A stretch of DNA of 41,363 nt from positions 1 to 41,363 of the forward strand of contig JADKCK010000058.1 of assembly GCA_016718845.1 (NCBI GenBank), written 5' to 3'. Positions 24,900-33,247 of this stretch are shown here, one piece after another. The notes under the pieces were generated by a model. That model worked only from the letters and a program-made list of their open reading frames with translations. It was not told the origin of the DNA and searched no databases. A program made the position numbers and the translations under genes. Each line of letters begins with the position of its first letter. Within the stretch, counting starts at the first letter, position 1. This DNA comes from Sphingobacteriales bacterium. Lineage in GTDB: Bacteria > Bacteroidota > Bacteroidia > Chitinophagales > UBA2359.

Positions 24900-26199
24900 A
24901 TGTTCAATAAAAATTTAGCATCTGCCCACAATTTAGACAAAACTTGTATGTATAACCACTCTCGCTCGCTTTTTCACATACCTAAGCATCAAAACGAAGA
25001 CTGCATTTATTTTTGTGGTAATTCGTTGGGGTTGCAGCCCAAATCAGTCCGTTCGTTTATTGAACAAGAGCTACACGACTGGGAGACCTTGGGTGTCGAG
25101 GGGCATTTTCAGGGTAAAAATCCTTGGTTTGGCTACCACCATTTTTTAACTGAGTCGGCTGCACGTTTGGTTGGTGCATTGCCACACGAGGTAGTGGTGA
25201 TGAACTCGCTAACGGTTAACTTGCATTTGATGATGGTTAGCTTTTATCGCCCAACCAAAGAACGCTACAAAATTATTATCGAAGGCGGCGCTTTCCCGTC
25301 CGATTTATATGCCGTTCAAACGCAAGCCGCTTTTCATGGCTTTGACCCCGCCGATGCCATCATCGAACTTAAACCTCGCGAAAGGCGAATTTTGTTTACA
25401 AAACGAAGATATTTTAGCCGCCATTAATCTTCATGCCAATTCGGTTGCTTTGGTTATGTTGGGCGGTGTTAAACTATTATACTGGGCAATTTTACGACCA
25501 GCAAGTATCACCCAAAAGCATGAGGTTGGTGCTGTGGCGGGTTTCGATTTGGCTCATGCAGCAGGTAATGTGCCTTTAAAACTGCACGATTGGAACGTTG
25601 ATTTTGCAGTTTGGTGTAGCTACAAATACCTTAACTCGGGACCCGGTGGCACAAGTGGCACGTTTGTACACGAGCGACACGCTTCTTCTCCTACACTCCC
25701 TCGTTTTGGTGGTTGGTGGGGCAACAGCGAAGAAACGCGCTTTACCATGCCCAACCAATTTGTGCCACAATATGGTGCAGCAGGCTGGCAACTAAGTAAT
25801 GCCCAAATTTTGCCAATGGCGGCACATCGAGCATCGCTCCAAATTTTCGATGAATTTGGGATGGATTATCTGCGCGAAAAAAGCGAAAAAATGTCGGCTT
25901 ATTTATTTGAATTATTAGACGACATCAATCCCAACCAAAAATATTTTACTATTATTACGCCTCGAAACCCGCAACAGCGCGGCTGTCAGGTATCTATTTT
26001 AATGGTACAAAACGGCAGGGCGGTGTTTGACGAGCTAACAAAACAAGGTATTATTGCCGATTGGCGACACCCCAACGTAATACGTGTAGCACCCGTGCCC
26101 TTGTATAACACTTTCGAGGAGATTTATAGATTTGTGGATGCCTTTAGAAAAAATGCTATAAATTCTTGTTTTGGCTTATTTGCCACCTACAAACAATGA
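24900..26199 (+). pseudogene. kynU: Kynureninase with three indels
   Basis: PLP enzyme cleaving kynurenine to anthranilate and alanine. ATG 24900 gives MFNKNLASAHNLD; total length (~432 residues) is normal. Landmarks: FCGNSLGLQPKS near 37, GFDLAHAAGNVPL with the PLP-binding Asp, and the Schiff-base lysine in VWCSYKYLNSGPGG. Three small indels break it: an extra A at 25381-25383 (KPRE then GEFCLQNED), an extra A at 25471-25473 (LGGVN then YYTGQF expected) and a missing base near 25505, the last two leaving a 12-codon scrambled stretch. Everything else is well conserved, so either base-call errors or very recent decay. Confidence 0.88.
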
Positions 26200-26245
26200 T
26201 TTGTGGTATAATATATGTTAATTTTATTTTTATAAAATATATTTC

Positions 26246-26491
26246 ATGCGTTATTTATTTGGTTTTTCTTTTATTTTAGTAGCCTTATTTCATCTTTGCT
26301 TAAACACACAAGCACAGGTACAAAACAAAGCTTATGGTTTACTATTAAACAACATGTGCAAAAAAACAGTTCTGATTATTAACGTACCGCAACTTAAACA
26401 AATACAAAACAAAGTAGCTTTGTTAGATACCCGCGAAACAAAAGAGTACAACATAAGCCATCTGTTGGGGGCTATGTTTGAATTTGGATAA
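26246..26491 (+). pseudogene. Truncated secreted rhodanese-like protein
   Basis: Signal peptide (MRYLFGFSFILVALFHLCLNTQAQ) then the first half of a rhodanese domain (NVPQLKQIQNKVALLDTRETKEYNISHLLGA). The frame ends before the active-site cysteine loop. One base out of frame the sequence reads on for about 15 codons (NLDKNQKEHFDEQ) before another stop. Probably a decayed sulfurtransferase-like periplasmic protein. Confidence 0.65.
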
Positions 26492-26564
26492 AAATCAAAA
26501 AGAGCATTTTGATGAACAAAAGTTTTAGCTATTACTTCTGCGATTTTCCCTAAAACAACCCATT

Positions 26565-26735
26565 ATGGTAAAACGTATTGATTGTGAGGAGCAACGCAGT
26601 CCTAGAATGCTTGCATACGGCAAAGAGGATTTGTTGGCAATTTGCTGGCTTTACCAAGTAGAATACGATGATTTGTATGTCATTGCGGTGTTTTTGAGTG
26701 GATCAAGGCAAAAAGGAATTTTGGTTTATAATTGA
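26565..26735 (+). CDS. Short open frame, unidentified
   Basis: A 56-codon frame (MVKRIDCEEQRSPRM...GILVYN) with natural-looking composition lies between the rhodanese fragment and a terminator. Readable sequence continues in another frame (IIEHQILQLIDCQS), so it is probably a fragment of a frameshifted gene. No family recognised. Confidence 0.3.
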   Translation: MVKRIDCEEQRSPRMLAYGKEDLLAICWLYQVEYDDLYVIAVFLSGSRQKGILVYN

Positions 26736-26846
26736 GCATCAAATTTTGCAACTGATAGATTGCCAATCGATAAAATAATGGGGCTTTGGAGACTTGCAAG
26801 AAGGTATAAAGGTGAAAATATGATATTTTATTATATTTTCGCGTCG

Positions 26847-26877
26847 CCTAAAAGCGCCTTGCTTTTAGCTTTTTTTC
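26847..26877 (+). terminator. Rho-independent terminator
   Basis: CTAAAAGC pairs with GCTTTTAG around GCCTT and is followed by a run of seven T. Confidence 0.65.
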
Positions 26878-26914
26878 ATAATAAAAAATTTTTACAATCA
26901 ACTATATTCAAATT

Positions 26915-28560
26915 ATGCATATATTTTCGCTTGCTCGCAATAGGGTGTTATTTGGTGTGGTATTGGCATTGCTGATAATAGCTTTGTTTAGTGCCTTGCA
27001 TTTAGTGCCTTTGCGTGCGAAGAGCCACGTAGAGCAATTGTGGCGCTCGAAATGTTGTTGTCGGGCAATTTTATATCGCCCACCATAAATGGCATTTTTT
27101 ATTACAACAAACCGCCTTTATATAATTGGTTATTGGCAGGTTTATTTACCTTGTTTGGTTCGTATGCCGACTGGATAGTGCGGCTACCCTCGCCTTTGTT
27201 TTTGTTGTTAACGGGCGCACTCAATTATTGGGTGGTGCGCCGATACACAAAATCGTTAGAAACCGCTTTGTTATCAAGCCTATTTTATGTAACAAGTGGC
27301 GATATATTATTTTACTTTTCGATGCTTGGCGAGATAGATATTTTTTATACTTTTTTGGCTTACTGTCAAGTTATTTTTATTTTTGCTGGATACGAGCAAA
27401 AACGTTGGATGTGGTTATTTATTGGTTCGTATTTTTTTACTGCTGCGGGTTTGCTCACCAAAGGTTTGCCTTCGTTGGCTTTTCAGGGCATAACCTTATT
27501 GGCTGTGGCGGGCTATAAAGGGCAGTGGCGATGGCTTTTTGGCGTTTGGCATTTTGTAGGTATTGGTTTGTTGGGCATTTTGGCAGGCGGTTATTTTTAC
27601 GAGTACAACACCTACAACAGTGCGGTTACTTATATCCTCAAATTATTCACCGAATCGTCGCAGCAGCGCCCTCGAAAAACAATGTGGGGTAGTGTCGAAC
27701 ATATCGCAACATTTCCGTTGATGTTGGCAAAACTACTTTTACCCTGGACATTAGCCCTTTTGTTTGTGGCACAAAATGGTATGTGGCAACGCATCAAACA
27801 GCAACCTTTGTTGCACTTTAGTGCTTGGTTTATATTGGCAAACGTGGGCATTTATTGGCTTTCGCCCGGCACCCGCGACAGGTATTTGTATATATTTTTG
27901 CCTTTTTTGAGTATCATCATTGCCTATTTTTATGCCCATACACCCACCAACAATCGCCGCCATACTTGGTTTAGGTATATTATTGGCGGATTATTGGCAC
28001 TTATTACCCTTATATTTGCAGCACTACCTTTTGTGCCCGATTTGCAACAATTGCCCAATTTGTTGCCTATTTCGGTGGGTTTTGTTTTGGTAGGATTGGG
28101 CATTTTATACCTATTTTACCGCCGCTCGTTTGCCGACATTTTGCTATTGGCATTAGGTGTAGTAGTGTTACGTTGGGCATTTAATGTAGCAGTAGTACCT
28201 ACTCAAGCCACCACCATCGACCAAAAAATTTATACCCAAAGTGCGGAAAAAATCTTAGCTATTACCCAACAACAACCCATTTATTTATACGGCGACTTGC
28301 ACACCGAACATGCTTATTTTCAGCCAATGGGTAAGGTTTTGTTAGATGTGGTTTACCAACAACCGCCCTTTTTGCCCTTTCAAAGCTCGTTTTATTTATC
28401 GCGGGGCAACAAAAAAATAGTGCAATGCAGCAACGAAAAAGTACCTGATAAGTATTACATTGCCAATAAAACCACTATTCCGACACAAAACACCCAAATT
28501 TTGCACGAGTTTTACGAGCCACGCACCCAAACAACTTATGTTTTGTTTAAGTTTGATTAG
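26915..28560 (+). pseudogene. GT39-type membrane glycosyltransferase, one frameshift
   Basis: An integral membrane protein of ~548 residues resembling the ArnT/PMT superfamily, which moves sugars from lipid-phosphate donors. ATG 26915 starts a first helix, then a base is missing near 27017-27020: joining LVPLRA to EEPRRAIVALEML recreates the family loop with acidic residues after helix 1. GIFYYNKPPLYNWL and a dozen hydrophobic helices follow. The part from 27040 to the stop is a clean 506-codon frame. The soluble C terminus (~380-506 of that frame) would be periplasmic. Acceptor unknown. Confidence 0.8.
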
Positions 28561-28610
28561 TGCATAAAATACATTAATAATATACAAATATTAAATTAAC
28601 GTGCTTTACG

Positions 28611-29147
28611 CATAAAACACAGATAATGCCGATACAAAGCAACGAGAATTGACCGCAGATAAAAGAAAATCCTCGTTCTATGATACGCAAACTAACGATC
28701 ACTTATCTTTTACTAATTCCTAACCAAAGTACTGATAAGAAAGCCCCGAAATTATTTTTTCTTTTTTGAAATTACTTCTATTTCCATTTCTTTATTGTAT
28801 CTTTGCAAGGCACAAACCAGCGCTACAACGACAAGCAAACCAACAAGCATTACGTGACCGAAATTGTGTGTGATGAAGTTATTTTATTAGATAAAAAAAC
28901 TAATTAGTAATAACAATTATAAGTGTTGCGTTTTTTGTATTGTTACAACTTCCGACAATACAAAATACGCAATGCGTGATTTTGTATTGTTTAGCTTGCA
29001 AAAATAAAGTATTTTGTAAAATACAGACAATCAATTCTTTATAAAAGAGAATATTAACCATATCTTTTAACAAATCGCTCGCAAATAACGCACACTTGCG
29101 TCTATTAACGAGATGTGCAAAACTTCGCTTCGCTTGTTTTGCACATC
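28611..29147 (+). repeat. Long dispersed repeat R, copy A
   Basis: Shares most of its length with 30810-31352 (copy B) and its first part with 32350-32475 (copy C). In order: GCATAAAACAC..., TCCTCGTTCTATGATACGC, a TATCTTTG promoter-like box (28798-28805) followed by CAAGGCACAAA, a 3' piece of an ssb gene ending at ~28907, AT-rich DNA with GTATTTTGTAAAATAC, and a 12-bp stem hairpin GATGTGCAAAAC / GTTTTGCACATC (29112-29147). The minus-strand open frame over 28900-29154 is a shadow of this repeat. Confidence 0.8.
28826..28907 (+). pseudogene. ssb: 3' remnant of a single-strand DNA-binding protein gene
   Basis: The plus-strand frame reads YNDKQTNKHYVTEIVCDEV followed by ILLDKKTN and a stop. This matches the last strand of the SSB OB fold (RYVTEIVADEVxxLD), although the acidic tail is missing. 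The same piece recurs, with stop codons and a frame change, in copy B at about 31056-31157. It is therefore a fossil carried by the repeat. Confidence 0.6.
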
Positions 29148-29275
29148 GGCTCACGGCTGCACCGTAGCTGTGCTCGCTTCGCTTCGCACATCTACGGTTT
29201 TGCGAAATTTCTCAAAAAAACTTAACGCTTCGCTATTTTTTGAAAAACTTCGCAAAGCCGTGAGCCGTTAGCTGC
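29147..29275 (+). other. Nested palindrome ending at a cassette-like core site
   Basis: CGGCTCACGGCT (29147-29158) pairs perfectly with AGCCGTGAGCCG (29256-29267). Inside are two further stems (CCGTAG/CTACGG; a TTTGCGAA...TTTTTT arm pair). The palindrome ends exactly on GTTAGCTGC (29267-29275), the inverse of GCAGCTAAC at 30529. Copy B keeps only the left arm. Resembles the downstream half of an attC-like recombination site. Confidence 0.5.
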
Positions 29276-29316
29276 AAGGCTACGAAACCTAAAATGGACA
29301 ATTACTATCAAACAAA

Positions 29317-29803
29317 ATGAAAGATATTTTAGACAAACTAACAACATATAACATTTTTAATTACCTACTTCATGTACAATTTTTTTGTTTATATTCTTAA
29401 AGAGTTTACGGGTTTTGACATTACCCAAACAGACACACTAATCGGAGGTTTTTTGTATTATTTCGTTGGAATGATTATTAGCCGATGTGGTTCTGTTTTT
29501 ATTGAACCATTTTTAAGGTGGACAAAATTTGTAAAATTTGAAGAATACAAAGACTATATAAAAGCCAGCAAAATTGACGCAAAAATTGAATTATTATCAG
29601 AAGTAAACAATTCATATAGAACAATAATTTCTATGCTTACTCTTTTACTAATTGCCAAAGGCTATAAATCCTTAATTGATAAATTTCAAATAAATGGTGA
29701 AATTTCGATGTTAATTATTGTGGTATTGTTATTCACATTATTTATATTTTCTTATAGAAAACAAACAAACTACATAACTAAACGAGTAAAAGCGAATATA
29801 TAA
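29317..29803 (+). pseudogene. Small membrane protein of cassette 1, T7 frameshift
   Basis: ATG 29317 opens MKDILDKLTTYNIFNYLLH and reaches a T7 run (29380-29386); with one T fewer the frame joins FVYILKEFTGFDITQTDTLIGGF and continues to 29803, ~161 residues. Predicted: N-terminal amphipathic stretch, a membrane helix around VYILKEF...GGFLYYFVGMII, a central soluble segment (KFEEYKDYIKASKIDAKIELLSEVN), and two more helices at the C terminus. A resemblance to Bacteroidota accessory membrane proteins (YNLFNYLLPG start) is from memory; function unknown. The stop is 4 bases from the next start. Confidence 0.6.
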
Positions 29804-29806
29804 AAA

Positions 29807-30523
29807 TGAGCATATTACAAAAACCAACAAGATTTAGAGCATTTCAATTAGGAAATGCAGGTTCTTCATTTTCATACTTTGACGGTACAAATTTTACTCT
29901 AATTGACAGATACAGAAAGTGGCAAAACTTGTTTAGACTATATTAAACGATATGAAAAATATTTCATTGATAAACAAAAACCAATAAAATCAAATTCTTT
30001 ATCGCCTGAATATTTGAAAAGTCTTGATAGTGCAACAAATGGTTTAGGATACTCGAATATCATTTATCACCCACATAAACTATATGACAACTCTAATGAC
30101 AATTCAACAGTAATGTTATTCAGAACAGGTAGCTTTACTATTTTAAGCTTGGGTGATGTTGAAAAAGAAGAAATTGCTAAATCAATTTCAAGTGGTAATA
30201 TTATAAAGACATAAGTAGATATTTTAATTTTAGCACATCACGGTGCAGATAATGGATTTACTACAAATGACTTTTTAAATGCAATTAAGCCGAGAATTGC
30301 AATCTGTTCATCAAATTTTGACAACCAATTTTCTCATCCAAAACAGGAAATTAGAGAATTACTTTATAAAAATGATATACAACTTTTTACTACAAAAACA
30401 GGTGATGTTGTAATTAAGTCAATCAATGAACATTATGGAGAGTTTCAAGTTTTTAACCTAATAAGTAACAATGATAAAATTTCAAGTGACTATAAATTTA
30501 AATCAAAACGACTAAACAAATAA
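29807..30523 (+). pseudogene. Metallo-beta-lactamase-fold (ComEC-like) protein of cassette 1, decayed
   Basis: ATG 29807 opens RFRAFQLGNAGSSFSYFDGTNFTLI, the first strands of an MBL-like fold. The frame then jumps by one base at ~29902, and on the far side TESGKTCLDYIKRYEKY follows at once; the metal-binding HxHxDH region expected between them is missing, so an internal deletion is likely. A TAA at 30212-30214 interrupts NIIKT / VDILILAHHGADNGF in frame (one base from GAA). The C-terminal half has the second metal motif AHHGAD and CSSNFDNQFSHPKQEI. The final stop is 5 bases before the attC-like site. Related proteins are accessory, possibly defence-related; the activity here must be lost. Confidence 0.65.
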
Positions 30524-30528
30524 GCCCA

Positions 30529-30664
30529 GCAGCTAACATGGGTTTGGCAAAAGTGGGGCTTTAGTGCTAAATTGAGCATTTGTACTTTCTATTAGCTTTT
30601 GTGCTAAATTTGAACTTTAGTACTTTTTAATCCCCACCTTCGCCAAGCCCAAAAACGTTACTAC
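30529..30664 (+). other. attC-like site 1
   Basis: Begins with GCAGCTAAC (30529-30537), the exact inverse of GTTAGCTGC at 29267, and ends at AACGTTACTAC (to 30664). Arms: GGGTTTGGC pairs with GCCAAGCCC and GTGGGG with CCCCAC, with unpaired AAAA / CTTC between them, as in the R and L boxes of attC sites. The centre holds two related TTTGTGCTAAATT-like words. At ~136 nt it is within the range of long attC sites. It starts 5 bases after the stop of the preceding gene. Confidence 0.55.
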
Positions 30665-30675
30665 CCCTTCTAAAT

Positions 30676-31352
30676 ACCCAACAACACAAAAACGCCCTAC
30701 CAATCACGGTAGGGCGTTTTTTTTTAGCCTAATTTTCGGCTTCGTAGAAAACAAATTGATTTGAAACTTGCAAACACGTGTTTAGTAACATATAGTGTTT
30801 AATTGGGTGTGTTTACACATAAAACGCAGATAATGGGGAGACAAAGCAACGAGGACTTGCCGCTCATTTGTCCAACTTATCTTTTACTAATTCCTAACCA
30901 AAGTACTGATAATAAAGCCCGAAATTATTTTTCTTTTTTTTTGAAAATCATTTCTTATTTCCATTTTTATTGTACCTTTGCAAGGCACAAAGATGGCAGT
31001 TATTAATGTGACTGAAGTCGGCTGTGCCCTAGACGCTGTTTGGAATAATTAAGCAAGCAAAAACAAAACCCGCCGCCACAACAACAAGCAAGGCAATAAG
31101 CATTAGATGACCGAAATTGGGTGATGAAGTTGTTTTATTAGATAAAAAAACTGACTAGTACATAGCAATACAAGCGTTGCGTATTTTGTATTGTTTATGC
31201 TTGCAAAAATAAAGTATTTTGTAAAGTACAGACAATCAATTCTTTATAAAAGAGAATATTAACCATATCTTTTAATAAATCGCTCGCAAATAACGCACAC
31301 TTGCGTCTATTAACGAGATGTGCAAAACTTCGCTTCGCTTGTTTTGCACATC
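30676..31352 (+). repeat. Long dispersed repeat R, copy B
   Basis: The 5' part (30676-30960, from ACAACACAAAAACGCCC through GGCTTCGTAGAAAACAAATTGATTT) matches copy C at 32229-32475. The middle and 3' part match copy A: TACCTTTGCAAGGCACAAA (box at 30973-30980), the ssb fossil, and the hairpin GATGTGCAAAAC / GTTTTGCACATC (31317-31352). About 60 bases between the box and the ssb piece are unlike copy A. Confidence 0.8.
30689..30725 (+). terminator. Terminator at the start of repeat copy B
   Basis: CGCCCTACC pairs perfectly with GGTAGGGCG around a 6-base loop and is followed by nine T. It would end transcripts leaving cassette 1. Confidence 0.85.
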
Positions 31353-31442
31353 GGCTCACGGCTGCACCGTAGCTGTGAACTAACGTTACCTGCAATGCTT
31401 GACAACCGTGCTAAAACGAAACTGGCTGCAAAAAAATAAATA

Positions 31443-32022
31443 GTGGCAAAAAAAAAATTACTTATGGGATTTATATCAGGACTTCTTAGATTTTTTGGTT
31501 GTAACAGTAATGCCATCGGACATTCAAGCAAAAAAGTATTCAACCAAAACTCACACGACACAGGACTTACCCGTGCAAATAATCCGATTGACACTGCAAA
31601 GCGTAACAAACTTGTTGCAAAGTATGACCTACTAAATCCAAATATCAAACAACCAATTCTTTTGACAGTTGACGAGTTCTTTGACGGCAACGATGACGAA
31701 GCATCTATTGCACCCAACCCTAAGTGTGAAGCCACGTATGACTGAATATTACTCAATCCTCAAAAAAATTGTGGACAACCCAAAAACTATTGCAGCATTT
31801 GCAGAAATCAAAGAAGTCATGATTTACGATGGCAAGTTAAATGACAACGAATGGTTTTACTCTGACATAATTTATTTTGTTGGCGACCTGACAAAAGAAG
31901 AAATTAAAGCAGCGACGAAATCTTTAATGCCTGATGAAGTAGAATGTGATAATGAAGACCGTATTAAAATGCTAAATGAAAAATATGCTGATAAAAATGT
32001 TGTGTATGTATGGTGGGATTAA
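31443..32022 (+). pseudogene. Unidentified gene of cassette 2, one frameshift
   Basis: The first frame (31443, MAKKKLLMGFISG...) gives a hydrophobic N terminus with FFGCNSNAIG and ends ...TVDEFFDGNDDEASIAPN. The second frame takes over at ~31720 (LSVKPRMTEYYSILKKI...) and ends NVVYVWWD at 32022. One extra C in the CCC at 31717-31721 explains the break; the joined product has ~192 residues. VDEFFDGNDD followed by a C-terminal VWWD recalls small accessory proteins of Bacteroidota, possibly immunity-like, but I cannot name the family. Confidence 0.5.
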
Positions 32023-32085
32023 GTGATTATATAGATTTTATTATCAACTTTGGACTTGATTGTTTAGGACAAACAGTAGCACATA

Positions 32086-32219
32086 CAGGTAACACGGGTT
32101 TTGCGTCAGGCGGGTGTCGTACAAACTTGGAGCTTTGTGCCTCTAATAAATATTTGTGCTAAATTGAAACATTTGTGCTTCGATTTCCCGCCCATCGCAA
32201 ATCTGCAAAACGCTACCTG
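32086..32219 (+). other. attC-like site 2
   Basis: Begins with CAGGTAAC (32086-32093), the exact inverse of GTTACCTG at 31385, and ends with GCTACCTG (32212-32219), one base different from that core. GTTTTGC pairs with GCAAAAC and GCGGG with CCCGC. The arms differ in sequence from site 1 but keep the same pairing layout, and the centre again has TTTGTGCTAAATT. Length ~134 nt. Confidence 0.55.
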
Positions 32220-32228
32220 CCATTATAA

Positions 32229-32478
32229 GTATCCAACAACAAAAAACGCCTACCAATCACGGTAGGGCGTTTTTTAGCCTAAATTTTCGGCTTCGTAGAA
32301 AACAAATTGATTTCAAACTTGCAAACACTGTTCCAGTAACATATAGTGTTTAATTGTGTGTATTTTGTGCATAAAACGCAGATAATACCGATACATAGCA
32401 ACGAGAATTACGGCAGATAAAAGAAAATCCTCGTTCTATGATACGCAAACTAACGCTCACTTATCTTTTACTCATTAC
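32229..32478 (+). repeat. Long dispersed repeat R, copy C (partial)
   Basis: Matches copy B from the terminator hairpin through AACATATAGTGTTTAATTG, and copy A over TCCTCGTTCTATGATACGCAAACTAACG. It breaks off at TTATCTTTTACTCATTAC, so the ssb piece and the hairpins are absent. Confidence 0.8.
32241..32276 (+). terminator. Terminator at the start of repeat copy C
   Basis: The same hairpin as in copy B (CGCC-TACC / GGTAGGGCG, with one C deleted in the stem) followed by six T. Confidence 0.75.
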
Positions 32479-32481
32479 TTA

Positions 32482-32512
32482 TTGTATTTTTCAAGAAAAA
32501 TGCCTAATTTTG
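32482..32512 (+). promoter_or_regulatory. Promoter of the toxin-antitoxin pair
   Basis: TTG (32482-32484), a 20-base spacer and TAATTTTG (32505-32512), 36 bases upstream of the antitoxin start. It lies at the edge of repeat copy C. Confidence 0.55.
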
Positions 32513-32547
32513 CATCGTTTTACACAGCACCAAAAATAACAAAACCC

Positions 32548-32790
32548 ATGACAACACTAAATATAATAATAGAAGAAATAAAAAATGTGCCAATTGATAA
32601 ATTAGAAGAGCTTTATCAATTTGTACATTCTCTTACCGTTAGCACTCAAATAGATGTCGAAAATAAACGACAAGCTATACTTTCGTTTGGGGGGGCGTTT
32701 AGTAATATGAGTGACGATGATTATGCCGATTATGTTAAATATATCCAAAAGACAAGAAACGAACTTTTTGATAGAAACATTACACTATGA
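32548..32790 (+). CDS. VapB-like antitoxin
   Basis: An 80-residue antitoxin. ATG 32548 is preferred to the upstream starts because it begins the family-like MTTLNIIIEEI and lies just after a promoter. The N-terminal part (IKNVPIDKLEELYQFVHSL) is a helical, probably DNA-binding or dimer-forming region. The C-terminal part (ILSFGGAFSNMSDDDYADYVK...) is the acidic segment expected to wrap and block the PIN toxin. Its stop overlaps the toxin start by four bases (ATGA), so the two are translationally coupled. It probably represses its own promoter. Confidence 0.75.
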   Translation: MTTLNIIIEEIKNVPIDKLEELYQFVHSLTVSTQIDVENKRQAILSFGGAFSNMSDDDYADYVKYIQKTRNELFDRNITL

Positions 32791-33212
32791 AACCATCAAT
32801 GCTTGATACTGATATTTTTTCAGAATTTTTAAGAGGTAACGACAAAGCATTTGCTAATATTGAAAAATATTTATTACAATATAAATCATTCAATATAAGC
32901 ATCATTACCTATTATGAAATATTAAGTGGGCTGCTGTACAAAGATGCAAAAAAACAACTTGAAGCATTTGAACGTATCGTAGCCTTAAACAATATCATTC
33001 CATTAACGGTAAAAAGTGTTAAAATAGCTGCAAATATTCAAGCAGATTTACGCAAAAAAGGATCTGTTATTGGGCACACAGATACATTAATTGCAGGTAT
33101 TGCTATCGAAAATAACTTACAGCTAATTACCAATAATACAGCTCACTTCAACCGAATTAATCAGCTTGACATTGCTAATTGGTCTATAAATGTAAAAAAC
33201 ACCTCATCATAA
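32787..33212 (+). CDS. vapC: VapC-like PIN-domain toxin
   Basis: A 141-residue PIN ribonuclease of the type II toxin family. The acidic metal site is complete: Asp7 (MLDTDIF), Glu44 (YYEILSG) and Asp99 (GHTDTLIAG), with Asn117 (TNNTAHF) at the usual fourth place. Such toxins cut tRNA or rRNA when the antitoxin decays. It is one of the few intact genes between 24.8 and 41 kb. Position next to cassette-like units fits the known enrichment of toxin-antitoxin pairs in cassette arrays, where they stabilise the array. The symbol is by family only. Confidence 0.85.
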   Translation: MKPSMLDTDIFSEFLRGNDKAFANIEKYLLQYKSFNISIITYYEILSGLLYKDAKKQLEAFERIVALNNIIPLTVKSVKIAANIQADLRKKGSVIGHTDTLIAGIAIENNLQLITNNTAHFNRINQLDIANWSINVKNTSS

Positions 33213-33233
33213 AATATTGACGAGAGTGTTTTT
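33194..33233 (+). terminator. Terminator of the toxin-antitoxin pair
   Basis: AAAAACAC-CTC pairs with GAG-AGTGTTTTT; the toxin stop codon lies in the loop and a T run follows. Confidence 0.6.
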
Positions 33234-33247
33234 GGTCTATCCACTAC

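Noticed and set aside
28900..29154. 84-codon minus-strand frame (and its twin at 31195-31395)
   Set aside because: Both lie wholly within repeat R and over its hairpins; the conserved text follows DNA-level repetition, with no sign of a ribosome site.
30657..30789. Mini-cassette between GTTACTA (30657) and TAGTAAC (30783)
   Set aside because: Only 7 bases of inverse match, no palindrome follows, and the segment belongs to repeat R, whose copy C has CCAGTAAC there.
28611..31352. Retron or other reverse-transcriptase-linked structured RNA
   Set aside because: The hairpins are strong, but no reverse transcriptase or partner gene is nearby.
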